Source: Pedinophyceae sp. YPF-701
Lineage: Eukaryota; Chlorophyta; Pedinophyceae
Reading direction: 5' to 3'
Length of the DNA: 64,000 nucleotides
Assembly (NCBI GenBank): GCA_916048055.1
Contig: CAJZHL010000002.1
Coordinates: 620,001 to 684,000 of the forward strand
The notes below the pieces were generated by a model that had not been told where the DNA came from, made no database searches, and was given only the letters and a program-made list of their open reading frames with translations. Shown here in pieces: positions 11,701 through 25,449 of the stretch (positions are counted from its first letter, which is position 1; every line of letters begins with the position of its first letter). The translations under genes were made by a program, and so were the position numbers.

Positions 11701-13895
11701 GAGCGCGACGCTCGGGGCGGAGCACTGGCGCGTGGGGCGGCTGCACGCGTACGAGGCGCAGTCGTACGAGCGGCTGGGCAAGCGTGCGGAGGCGGCAGAA
11801 GCGGTGCGCATGGCTGTGGACAAGCTGCAGGCGGCTCTGAGCAAGTCGCATCCGTTCGTGGGCGAGGCGCTGGCGATCCAGGGCGACGTGTATGCGGGGA
11901 GCGCGGAGTTTGACAGGGCGGTTGCGTCGTTCAGCGGCGCGCGCGAGATCTTCGAGAGGGTGCGGGGCGCGAAGCACCCGTCGGTGGCGAAGATGATGCG
12001 CATGACGGCGGAGATCGAGACGCGGCGCGGCGCGTACGAGGCAGCGACGGCGCTGATCAAGGGCGCGGAGGGCATCCTGGCGGAGTCGCTGGGGCAGATG
12101 CACCCGGAGATGGGCGAGGTGCACGAGGCGTTTGGCAGCCTGCTGCTGGCGACGGGCGACACGGCGGGGGCGCGGGAGCAGTTTGAGAGGGCGCTGCGGG
12201 TGCGGACGGCGGCGTTCGGGGAGGCGCACGAGAGCGTGGGCCGGGCGCAGCGTGCGCTTGGTCAGTCGTACATGGAGAGCGGGCAGTACAAGGAGGCGCT
12301 CGATTGCTTCCGAAAGGCGAAGGCGGCGCTGACGGAGGCGTTTGGGGAGGAGCACTGGCGCGTGGGGCGGCTGCACGCGTACGAGGCGCAGTCGTACGAG
12401 CGGCTGGGCAAGCGTGCGGAGGCGCAGGCGGCTGCAGAGGTGGGCGTGGCGAAGCTGCGGGGTGCGCTGGGAGCGGAGCATCCGTTCGTGGGCGAGGCGC
12501 TGGCGATCCAGGGCGACGTGTATGCGGGGAGCGCGGAGTTTGACAGGGCCGTTGCGTCGTTCAGCGGCGCGCGCGAGATCTTCGAGAGGGTGCGGGGCGC
12601 GAAGCACCCGTCGGTGGCGAAGATGATGCGCATGACGGCGGAGATCGAGACGCGGCGCGGCGCGTACAAGGGGGCGAAGCGTCTGCTGATGGAGGCGGAG
12701 ATCGCCTTGTCCGCGTCCCTCGGGGACCGACATCCGGAGATGGGCGAGGTGCATGAGGCGTTTGGCAGCCTGCTGCTGGCGACGGGCGACACGGCGGGGG
12801 CGCGGGAGCAGTTTGAGAGGGCGCTGCGGGTGCGGACGGCGGCGTTCGGGGAGGCGCACGAGAGCGTGGGCCGTGCGCAGCGTGCGCTGGGGCAGGCGGC
12901 CGCTGATGCAGGGCAGTATGAGGAGGCGGCGAGGTTCTTCACTGCTGCCAAGCAGACGTACATGCAGGCGCTCGACGAGAGCCACTGGCGCGTGGGCCGA
13001 GCGATGGCGCTGTACGGCGACGTGTGCACGCGGCTGGGACGCTTTGACGATGCAGCAACGAGCCTTGAGGGGGGAGTGAAGCTGATGGAGGCGTCGCTGG
13101 GCGAAGGACATCCCTACGCAGCAGAAGGAGTGGTGAGCAGCGGGACACGGTGCTGCTACTGTGCTCTGCGCTGGTCGGGCATAACAATGACCATGCTTGC
13201 AAGACTCATGATGGTTGACGTTCGATATTCCCGCGCAGGAGATGCGCGGCGATCTGTTGGCCGCCCAGGGCCGCTTCGACGAGGCCGTCGCGCTGCTGTC
13301 CAAGGCTCTGGACGTGTTCAGCACCGTGCGAGGCGAGCGGCACCCGTCGTGTGGGCGCGTGCTACGCAAGATCGGCGCTGCCCTGTCGACGCAGGGCAAG
13401 GTCGAGGAAGCCCTCGATCGCGTGACCAAGGCCGAGGAGATCCTGGCCGAGGCATATGCTGAGGGGCATCGCGAGCTCGGCGACGTGAAAGACGCAATGG
13501 GCAACATCCTGTACAGCTTGAAGCGCCATGACGAGGCGCTCGACGCGTATCAGGGCGCTCTTGATGTGTGGCGGGCGGCGCTCGGCGACGAGCACGAGCT
13601 CACGGGGCGCGGGATGCGCGCGGTGGCGCAGGCGATGATTGAGCTGGGCCGCGGTGCGGAGGCGAAGAATCTGCTCGACAGGGCACGCAGCATCTACGTG
13701 CGCGTGTACCAGGGCGAGGAGCACTGGCGCGTGATGCGCGTGGACGTGTGGCTGGGGCGCGCCCTGGTCGCTGCCGGGGACGCGGCGGCAGGGCAGAGCA
13801 AGGTGCAGAAGGCGGTCGAGGGGCTCGAGAGGGCGCTGGGCCAGAAGCACCCGGTGGTGGCGGAGGCCCGTGCGTGCCTGGAGGCGGTGGGGTGA
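5730..13895 (+). CDS. STAND/NLR-like protein A: acyl anchor, SAM, 4-helix-like region, EF-hand, NB-ARC, TPR array
   Basis: Eight exons (5730-5905, 6105-6294, 6600-6693, 6859-7097, 7297-7662, 7751-8125, 8303-13132, 13239-13895) join in phase to 2,308 residues. It begins MGCGASV, a typical N-myristoylation site with an adjacent Cys for palmitoylation. Residues about 34-115 resemble a SAM domain (IVEWTTSDVREFVEG ... IPGMDPIWAVKLW). Residues about 234-480 are alpha-helical, with a hydrophobic hairpin STVPFIAPLGIAVKMIF followed by a conserved amphipathic helix, recalling HeLo/MLKL/RPW8 cell-death bundles. An EF-hand loop DVNGDGVITALE lies at about 538-549. The NB-ARC-type ATPase has P-loop GDVGLGKT (613-620), Walker B MMVILDNIED (about 687-696) and an arginine-sensor-like VVSTSR. 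From about residue 1010 to the end run roughly thirty 42-residue TPRs of kinesin-light-chain type (GxxHPxVA ... G...EA...Y..A). Inferred role: ATP-switched signal receptor, perhaps in cell death or defence. The domain order is seen; the function is inference. Confidence 0.85.
11719..12920 (+). repeat. Tandem 630-bp TPR block duplication inside STAND gene A
   Basis: Two adjacent copies with a 630-bp period (210 codons, five 42-residue TPRs) begin near 11719 and 12349. Long stretches match base for base, for example the segment starting CGTGGGGCGGCTGCACGCG at 11731 and 12361, and GGGCGACGTGTATGCGGGG at 11881 and 12511. The copies differ in the middle of each unit. The paralogue downstream has one such block only, which explains most of the length difference between the two proteins. 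Confidence 0.85.
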
Positions 13896-14372
13896 GGCGC
13901 GCTGAGCAGGCACGTACTTCGCCGGGTGACGCACGCCGGGCGCAACATGCATGCCGCGTGGGGTCCCGAACGCGATGTTGCGCAGACGCCTTCGCGTCCG
14001 CGGCACGTCCGCAGCGGCGGGGGCGCTGTGCGGTAATGATTCCGATGTTTCAAGGTCCACCAGCCACAGCGAGGGCGATCGTGGTGTGAGTGTACAACAT
14101 GTGCCTCAGGGCACCTCCCAGCCGCTGTTTTGTCCGGTCCGGGCGGGCGTCCGCTTCAGCAGAGTACCTGATGGCATCGGAGGACGCCCACCGCGCTGTT
14201 TGATCGACTTTGTATGAGTCATGACGGAGGGGGGTGTAGAAGTGCAAGGGTCCGGCTCCTCGCGAATGCGCGACGTCTCGAGCCTCCTCGCCTGCGCGCA
14301 CCTCGCGCAGACCACATCACTCGTGAGGGCGATACGCTGCGATGCCGCGCGCTTGAGCCTGCGCCGGCAAGG
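13896..14372. other. Intergenic region between the two STAND genes
   Basis: About 480 bp separating the tandem paralogues, with only short open frames. I see no sequence shared with the region upstream of gene A beyond the start codon context, and no RNA gene or repeat. Confidence 0.5.
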
Positions 14373-17300
14373 ATGGGCTGCGGCGCGTCTGTGCCCGCCG
14401 GGCGCGGCACCGCGCTGCTTGAGCCACAGCCGGAGACGCGCGGGAGGCTCATGGGCAAGCCCATCGCAGACTGGAGCACGGAGGAGGTCCGCGACTTCAT
14501 ACAGCACGTCGCGGGCATCCCATACGACAGGTGCGGGCCGAGGAAGAGCGTGCTGGGGGGGGCCAGGCGTGCTGAACCAGACCGAAGCTCCCACGTTGAT
14601 TGCGGGACCATGCAGACCATCATACAGGCTACCTGTCTACCGCACGGCGTCTTGTTTCGCCGCGCATGGGTGCGCGGGTGGCCAAATGCTGTTCCCTTGC
14701 AGGTGACTTCCCGCCACTGACCATGAGGGGACGTACGGTGATTTCTTGCAGGTTCAGAGATTCCTTCATGGCTCTGAACGGCCACGCACTCACTCAGCTG
14801 ACTCGGGAGTCCATAAGTGCGGTTCCTGGACTGAACCCCATGTGGGCTATAAGACTGTGGGCTGAAGTTTCGGACGCCCTCGAGGAGCAAGGCTATCCCG
14901 TGCAAGGATTCGCTCTCGTTCAGGTGGGGTGACCACAGCCATCGAAGCGCACTACAGCGTCGACAGTGCTGCGCACGAGCTGCCAGTGGCAGTTGACCCT
15001 GTCTTGGGCCGGCGCGGGGACGCCCACTGCCTGTTTCTGAGGCCCTTGAGTCGCACATCTCGTTCCTTAGATCCTGAGTGGTCTGTATTGTTCTGCCCGG
15101 GAGTCGCGCGGAAGGAGACGCGCAACCCCGGCGCCCATGCAACACCGCGGCGGATGCCACGCCATCTTGCCGATCCACCCAGAACGGCGATGGCACGTGG
15201 TGGCCAGCCCCGATCGTGCACGGAAGCGACACGTCAACTCACAGCATCGCGCGCTGCCCGCCACTGCTGCAGGCGATGTCTGCTGGACCCGGCGAGCTCC
15301 CTCGCTTCAGCGTGGCGGGCGTCAGCGTTTCCGGACCGAAGGCTGCGAGGAGAACGGTCGCCGGGGCGTGCGGTGAGTGCCAGAGTGGTGTCGTAGCCGT
15401 TCGAGCATGTCGCCTGGGGCCCACATTGATTGCTGCTGTTGTCTATGCGTGCCGGCTGACGTAGACTCACGTGCGACAGCCGCTGCAGTCGCCCGTGGGC
15501 CGCGTGCATGCTCGCGTCAGCACGGCCGCGTACCGCGTGGTCGCCGGTGTGTACTCGCGTGACGGGAACAACGTTTCTGCCAATGCCATGCACGATGACG
15601 CTCGACACGCGGATCGTCTACGGCCACCTGCAGTTGACGACGATGCGTTGACGGCGGCCCGTTCGATGCCAGCTGGCACGGAGTTGCGGCCGAGGGGGGT
15701 GTCGTTCGCTGCCGGCGAGGACCCGAAGAAGACGCACAACATCACAGCCCTCACAGGGCAAGAGGAGATCGTCGAAAAGAACGCCGGGATGATGAAGGCC
15801 CTGGGCAAGGTGAGAATGACACGGGGACGCACAAGCTTCCATGCAAGAACATGGCCTATCACGGCGCCGTTGCCTGCAACTGCGCTCACAGCGCCGACTC
15901 CTGCGCGCGCACGTGACCAGTCGAAACTCGATTCTCTACCGAGGCTCCGCAGCTCGAGGGGATGGACGAGGGCCTGGCGGAGTTGGCGGGGAACGTGGCC
16001 GCCAAGGCTGCGGCGGTGGGCGGCATCGCGGAGAAAGCAATGGAGTTCTTCGATGGCGAGGCCGGAGAGGCGATCAAGCAGATCGGCGCGGCGGCGTACA
16101 AGGCTCTGGACGGCCTGTCGGAGATCGCGAGCACCGTGCCGTTCATCGCGCCGCTGGGCATCGCGGTGAAGATGATCTTCAAGGTGATCAACGGCGTCAT
16201 GGCGCAGCGGAGGAACTGCCAGAAGCTGCAGAAGATGATCGAGGACATGGTGGTGGTGGTGATGGAGGCGAAAGACAGCCTGCACAAGTTCGAGAAGCAG
16301 ATCGGGGAGCTGGTCGACCACATCAAGAAGGTGCGCAAGTGCCGCAACTCGTTGTAGCACGCACCTGCACGTCAGAGGTCGTCTGTCGCGTCGTGGTGTC
16401 TAGACACGGCGGGCGTATATCACGCGCTCGAAGCTAACATGCCGGCCGCGGCCGCTCCCCATGCGTGCAGTGCCACGACCACGTGGCAAAGTTCATGCGC
16501 TCTGGGTTCCTGAAGAAGCTGACCAAGAGCCTGGCGGACGACAAGCAGTTCGAGAGGCTTGCCAAGCAGCTCGCCGACAAGATGGACTACTTCGCCAAGG
16601 CCTGCGTCGCCACGACCACCAAGAACGTCACCGCCATCAACGAGAAGATGGACCAGATGATGGCGGAGCTGTCGTCGGGCAGCATGTTCGTGTCGGAGAG
16701 CAAGGAGATCAAGGAGCTGTGCGACTCAATGGGGGGGCTGGACGCGGTGATGGGGGACCCGGAGAAGATGAAGCAGCTGAGTGCGAAGATGAGCATCTCG
16801 GACCAGGTGCTCAAGGGCGAGATGGACGAGATCAAGGCGCTGATGGTGAGCCACGGATCGAGTGGGGACTGTGTCGGGACGCTCCTGCTCACGCGATCTC
16901 ACCTGGCTGCCACTGCCCCTGCACCGACCCGACGCTTGCGACGCTCCGATGCAGGACGAGGGCCCGCACAGGCTCATCTACCACGAGGACATCCGGGTCT
17001 TCTGGCGCATGAACTTCCGCTCCACGGAGGTCACGTGGGACATATTCTTCCTCGGCTTCACGCAGCGCTTCTACGACATCGAGGGCTGGCTCAAGGCCAA
17101 CGAGCAGAACATCCGGCGGGTGCTCGACGTGGACGGGGACGGCAGCGTCAACGCGTTGGAGCTGAACATCGCGTTCCCGGCCGACAAGTCCCTGCGCGAG
17201 TCGTTGGAGTTCATGACGTCGCCGGGCTTCGTGAAAAACAACCTCCCGGACCTGCCGCGGAACTTCTTCGCGCGCGAGCGCAGCCAGCAGCGCGCACGGA

Positions 17301-20300
17301 AGCAGCTGTTCGAGGGGCACGACTCTGTGCGCTGGTTGCAAATCGTCGGCGACGTGGGGCTGGGCAAGACCACGCTTGCGATGGGCGTCGGGCACGAAGT
17401 GGTGCAGCAGCGGCAGTGCGGGGGGGTGTTCTTCGTCGACCTGACGGGCAAGACGACGTCGGAAGCGGCGGTGTACGAGATCGGCGCGCAGCTGGACATC
17501 GCGGTCAACGACATCGACCACCTGGTGCAGGAGCTGCCGAAGAAGATCGAGAAGCTGTCGCCGCCGAAGATGATGGTGATCCTGGACAACATCGAGAACG
17601 TGCTGGAGGAGGACGAGGAGGACTTCGTCGACGCGGTGTCGTCGCTGCTCAACTCGGAAGAGCTCAAGGTCGGGCTGCGGATACTGTCGACATCGCGCGT
17701 GGAGGTGTCGGAGGCGATCCGCGACGACTACCTCGCGCCCGGCACGGGCCCGCCGACGGCTGTCATGCCGGTCGAGGAGATGACGCAGACCGAGATCACG
17801 AAGTGGGTGATGAGCTTCGTGCGCAGCGAGGAGAGCCAGATGAAGATCCGCGGCGAGCTGAAGAAGGCGCTGAAGAAGAGCGGGAGCACGCTGAAGCCGC
17901 TGCAGGTGCAGATGATCGGGAGCGGGCTGCAGCGCGGGAAGCCGCCGGACGTGGTCGTGGAGCGCGTGATCGCGCAGAGCGAGGACGGGAGCAACTGGGT
18001 GCTCAACTCTATCGCGGACATGAGCCCGGTGCTCCAGGAGACGTGCCTGCGGATGCTGGTGTTTCCGAGCACGTTCGACGAGGTCGCGGCGGAGGCGGTG
18101 TGCGGCGCGACGGTGGACATGCTGGACGAGCTGATGGAGTTTAACATCATCAAGATGTGCGAGGCGGGGCGGTACAAGCTGCAGGGGGAGATCCGGACGT
18201 GGTACAACTCGACGGAGCGGGGCACCGTCGTGCGGTCGAGCAAGCGCCTCGGGCACTTCGAACACGACGAGGGTCCGCAGTTCCGCAAGCATTACATGTC
18301 GGAGCTGCGGCGGTCCTACAAGCTGTTCGACTCGGCCAAGGTGGAGATGGGGCTGCAGTTCTTCGACCGGGAGCGGGCGAACTTCCACGTGCTGTTCTCG
18401 GAGGGGCCGAGCGGCATGTGCGGCGACGACACGCTGGAAACGGCCATTGACATCCTGCGCATGGACCAGATGCTGGACGCCCGTCTGACGATCGACGACC
18501 ACAACAGCCTGCTCAAGGTCGCGCAGACGCTGGTGGACTTCCCGCCCAGCCCCGCGCCCGCGCCGGAGCGGACGGCGGAGCTGCAGGCGGCGAAGCTGGA
18601 GTACGAGGGCATGGTGCACCAGAAGCAGGCGCGGTACAGCGAGGCGCTGGAGTGCTACCGGCAGTCGCGGGCGCTGCTGGAGTCGGACCTGCTGCGGGAC
18701 AAGACCCGGCTCCGGCAGCTGTGCGTGGCCAAGATCGGGGCGGTGCTGACCATCATGGGGCAGTACAGGGAGGCGCTGGGCGAGCTGCAGGGGGTGTTCG
18801 ACGCGATGCAGCAGGCGAGGTCGGCCGTGCAAAAGGAGGCGCCCAGCGACGAGGCGATGCTCGCCGCCCGCGACGCAGCGCTCTCGGCGACCCTTTTGGC
18901 CAACGTCCATGAGAAGACTGGTCACTTCGGTGAGGCGCTCAAGCTGTACAGCGACGCGGTGGCGCTGGAGCAGGAGGCGCGCGGCGGCGAGCACCCGTCC
19001 GTGGCCAAGTCGCTGACGGCGGTGGGCGCCGTGAAGGCGTCGCAGGGCCAGTACAAGGAGGCAGTTGCGAAGTATAACGAGGCTCTGAATATCTGCAAGG
19101 CCTTCTTCCACGAGGGGCACCCGCTGGTGGCTTCAACACAGAAGCGCATCGCGGACGTCAAGGTGCTGCTGGGCGAGCTGTCTGCAGCCGAGGAGATGTA
19201 CAAGGAGGCCCTGACTCACCTCCAGGAAGAGCTGGGTCCAAACCACCCGCAGTGCGGCGAGGCAGTGCAGGGGCTCGGGCAGGCAGCGCTGGGGCGGGCG
19301 GACTTCGACGAGGCGCTGTCGTGCTTCCAGAAGGCCGCGAAGATCTTCGCGAAGTCGCTCGGAAAGCGGCATCCGCAAACGGCATGGGTCAACCTTCCGA
19401 TGTCTGAGATCTACAGGCGGCGCGCGGAGTACGCGCAGGCGAGCGAGCACGCCGAGACGGCGCTGTCGACGCTGGTGGAGGTGGTCGGGGACCAGCACCC
19501 GGACGTGGGCGACGTGCTGGAGTCGAAGGGTGAGATCGCCATGGCTCTGGGGAGGTTCGGGGAGGCGGAGCAGCTGTATACGCAAGCCCGAGCCGTCTTC
19601 GAGAACACATTCGGCGCGGAGCACCCCGCCGTCGCGCGGACCTGGCGCGCGCTGGGCGAGGTGTCGGCCGCGCAGGGCTTCTACGCTAGGGCCATTCACG
19701 AACTCGAGCGCGCGCGGAGCATCTTCGAACAGTCCCTCGGCAAGGAGCACTGGCGTGTGGCCCGCGTGCGTGTCCGCGCCGGCGACTGCCGCCGCGAGCT
19801 CGGCCAGACGGACGCGGCGCGCGCGGAGTACGACGCGGCGCACAGCGCACTCACTGCGTCGCTGGGCGAGCGCCACCCCATCACGGCGGAGTGCATCAAA
19901 GGCATCGGGGACCTGCATCTCGACAAGGCCGAGTTCGGCGAGGCCTCGGAGCTCTACCGCTTCGTGATTTCGGTGTTTGGGGAGAAGCGCGGCCGCGCCC
20001 ACCCCAGCGTCAACGCCCTCCGCCTGGAGCTGGCGAACGTGCTGATCCGGCGGGGCCTGTACGCGCAGGCCGAGGAGACCCTCGAGGAGGCCAGCGACAG
20101 CGCCGGCACGATCCTCGAGAAGCGCCATCCGTTCTGGGCCTCGCTGGCGGAGAGCCGTGGCAACCTGGCGCGGGAGCAAGGGCAGACCGGCGCCGCCGTG
20201 GACTGGTACTCGCAGTCGCTCGTGCTGCGCAAGGAGCTGCTCGGCGACTCCCACTCCTCCGTCGGGGTGTCGAGCCGCGCCCTCGGGCAGGCATTCATGG

Positions 20301-22051
20301 ACGACGGCAAGTACGAAGACGCGCTGCAGTGCTTCAAGGACGCGGAGGAGGTGTTCACGAACAGCCTGGGGGAGTCGCACTGGCGCGTCGGACGGCTGCA
20401 GGCGTACGAGGCGCTGGCCAACGACCGCCTGGGTCGCAGGCAGGAGGCCGAGTCCAAGTGCGTGCAGGGGGTGCGGAAGCTGCGCGAGGCGCTCGGCGCG
20501 ACGCATCCGTTCCTCGGGGAGGCGCTGGCCATCGAGGGGGAGATATTTGCGAGCGGCGCGGACTTCGACAAGGCCGTGGCGGCGTTCGGGGCCGCGCGGG
20601 AGATCTTCGCAGCGGTGCGCGGACCACAGCACCCGTCCGTGGCGCGCATGAAGCGCCTGACCGCGGAGATCCTCTGTCGGAAGGGCGAGTACGCTGAGGC
20701 CACGACGCTCTTGAACGAGGCCGAGACGTCGGTGCGCGTGATGCTGGGGGAGGCGCACCCGGAGATGGGTGAGCTGCACGAGGCGTTCGGGAACGTGTGT
20801 CTTGCGACGGACGACCAGACGGGCGCGCGGGCGCGATTCGAGCGCGCGCTGGAGGTGCGGCAGGCTGCGTACGGGGACACGCACGAGAGCGTGGGGCGGG
20901 CGCTGCGGGGGCTGGGGCAGGCGGCCACGGAGGGCGGGGCGTACAAGGAGGGGCTCTCGTTCTTCGCGCGCGCGAAGGACACGTACGCAGCGGCCCTGGG
21001 GGCTGAGCACTGGCGGGTGGGGCGGGCCACGGCGATGTACGCGGACGTGTGCGCGCGGCTTGGGAAGTTCGACGAGGCGCAGGCGTGCTTCGACGAGGGC
21101 ATCAAGCTGCTGCGGGCGGCGCTCGGGAGCGAACACCCGTTCGTGGCGGAGGCCATGGTACGTCGTCTTGCGCGTCAGGCTCGCAGGATCTCATGTTGCA
21201 AACCACGTGTTCTGCTTGCGTGTCGAGACGCCCACGCGCGGCCCACATCGTGTCGAATCGCTCGCGTGCTGCAGGAGCTCGAGGGCGACGTCAAGGCCGC
21301 GAAGGGGAACTTCGAGGGCGCCCTCACTTGCTACATGGAGGTCATTGCGGTGTTCCGCCAGGTGCGGGGCGCATGGCACCCGTCTTGCGGCCGCGTCCTG
21401 CGCAAGATCGGCTCTGTGCGGTGCAAGAATGGCGACGAGGACGCCGCGAGCGAGGCGCTCAAGCAGGCGCGGGAAATCGTGCGTGCCGCCTTTGGCGACC
21501 AGCATCGCGAGCTCGGCGACGTTGCGGAGGGTTTCGGAGACCTGTACATGCGCCAGAAGCGGTATGACGACGCTCTGGGGGCGTACGAGCAGGCCCGAGA
21601 CGCCTGGGTGGCCTCGCTTGGCAAACAGCACGAGCTGGTCGGGAGGGGCATGCGGGCGATGGCACAGGCGATGCTGCAGCTGGTGCGACTCGCACGTGAC
21701 CGCACGCTGTCATGAGTTGCAAGCTGCTGCACTGCGTCCTCAAACGGGCGCACCGAGACGGATTGAGGAACATGTTGGTCGTTGCTTTTGTGCTTGCAGG
21801 GTCGAAACGACGAGGCGAGGGACCTGCTCAGGGAGGCTCGCGACATCTACGTCAACGCGTACCACGGCGAGGGCCACTGGCGCGTCATGCGCGTGGACAT
21901 GCTGCTCGGTCAGGCCATGGCTGCGTCGGGCGACGTTGCAGGCGGCAAGGCCCTGGCGGAGCGCGCCGTCGCGGGCATCAAAGCTACGCTAGAATCATCA
22001 GACCCGGTCGTCGCCGAAGCGGACGCTTGCATGGCGGCCGTCTCGTCGTGA
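14373..22051 (+). CDS. STAND/NLR-like protein B, tandem paralogue of A
   Basis: Nine exons (14373-14530, 14752-14923, 15273-15372, 15634-15809, 15953-16330, 16471-16845, 16955-21157, 21275-21682, 21800-22051) join in phase to 2,073 residues. Intron positions and phases match paralogue A throughout, except for one extra intron near the 3' end (21683-21799). The protein repeats the same order: MGCGASV lipid anchor, SAM-like domain (about 28-110), variable linker, helical region with STVPFIAPLGIAVKMIF (about 203-453), EF-hand DVDGDGSVNALE (about 511-522, all acidic ligands present), P-loop GDVGLGKT (about 585-592), Walker B, then kinesin-light-chain-like TPRs. The linker exons 3 and 4 have diverged strongly, while helical, ATPase and early TPR regions are nearly identical to A. 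It lacks one five-TPR block present in A. Likely a membrane-tethered signalling ATPase; ligand and output are unknown. Confidence 0.85.
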
Positions 22052-22448
22052 CGCGCAGTTGCAACCACCCATGATGCATGAAGCTGCACGCCTCCTTTTG
22101 TCGTCCGGAGGAGCGCGATCGCATGATTCCAACTACAGCTGATGTGAACTTGCAGTGCTACGTAGGCGCGGGCCGCCAGGCTGTCGGTGCGGCCGCTCGA
22201 GCTGTGCCTCGGACTTGCGCATGTGGCGGGGTTGTTTTACCTACTTTGTGTCTACGATGTCGACCATCGGCACGTGCCGCCAAGGCCTGCTGGCGCACGT
22301 CCACCACAGTGAGTCTCGGATCTCGCTGCGCGGTCACCGCGAAGTGCCAAGCACTCATCGCCGCTGCCCCCCGTGTGACCGCCACGCGTGACCCCACACG
22401 GCGGATCGAGGCCCTGCACGAGACACGGGGCGCTGCAGGCCTTCACGA
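22052..22448. other. Intergenic region
   Basis: About 400 bp between STAND gene B and the mutase gene. Only short frames; nothing recognisable. Confidence 0.5.
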
Positions 22449-24912
<2,464 letters not shown>

Positions 24913-25449
24913 GCGTGCGTGCCGCGGGGACGGCAGCCGGTCGGACGAGGGGCTGCCGCGTGGAGACGCACATGGATGTGGGCGGGCGTCGACTGCGACT
25001 TGGACGGGCAGGGCTCGCAGCGCTCGCATGTGGCGCGCAGGCCAGGCGTGGCAGAGCAGGACGTGGGCGTGTGACGCGCAAGGGTGGGCGTGCCGTTCCG
25101 GTGCTGACATGGCGTGCGGAGAGGCAATTGCACCTGTAGCATCGGGGCACCGTGTCGCGCCTCAAGGGGCAACCAGGCGTGGTACATGATGGCGGCCTAC
25201 GTCGACATTCGCGGCCCAGGGTCACGTGTCCGTGGATATGGGCCATGCGCGCGCGCGAGCCGCTGCCCGACTGCAGCTGCTTGGAGGGAACTCGCAAATG
25301 CCGCCTACTTGGGGCCGCAGCGAGGGGCGCAGCCGTGCAGGTCGATAGCTGGGAAATCGAAAAGGACGGCGCGTGGGTTGCGCGAGGTCCTGGGTTCGCG
25401 AGCGAGTCCTTGTGCGCATTTTCTCCAGGGGCGGGCGTCGAGCGGCACA
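24913..25449. other. Intergenic region
   Basis: About 540 bp between the mutase and DLST genes. Short overlapping frames only; no RNA gene, repeat or additional exon is supported. Confidence 0.5.

Noticed and set aside
9476-13507. A 1,343-codon minus-strand open frame
   Set aside because: Antisense shadow of the TPR array in STAND gene A; basic Arg/Leu/His-rich translation typical of the reverse of high-GC coding DNA.
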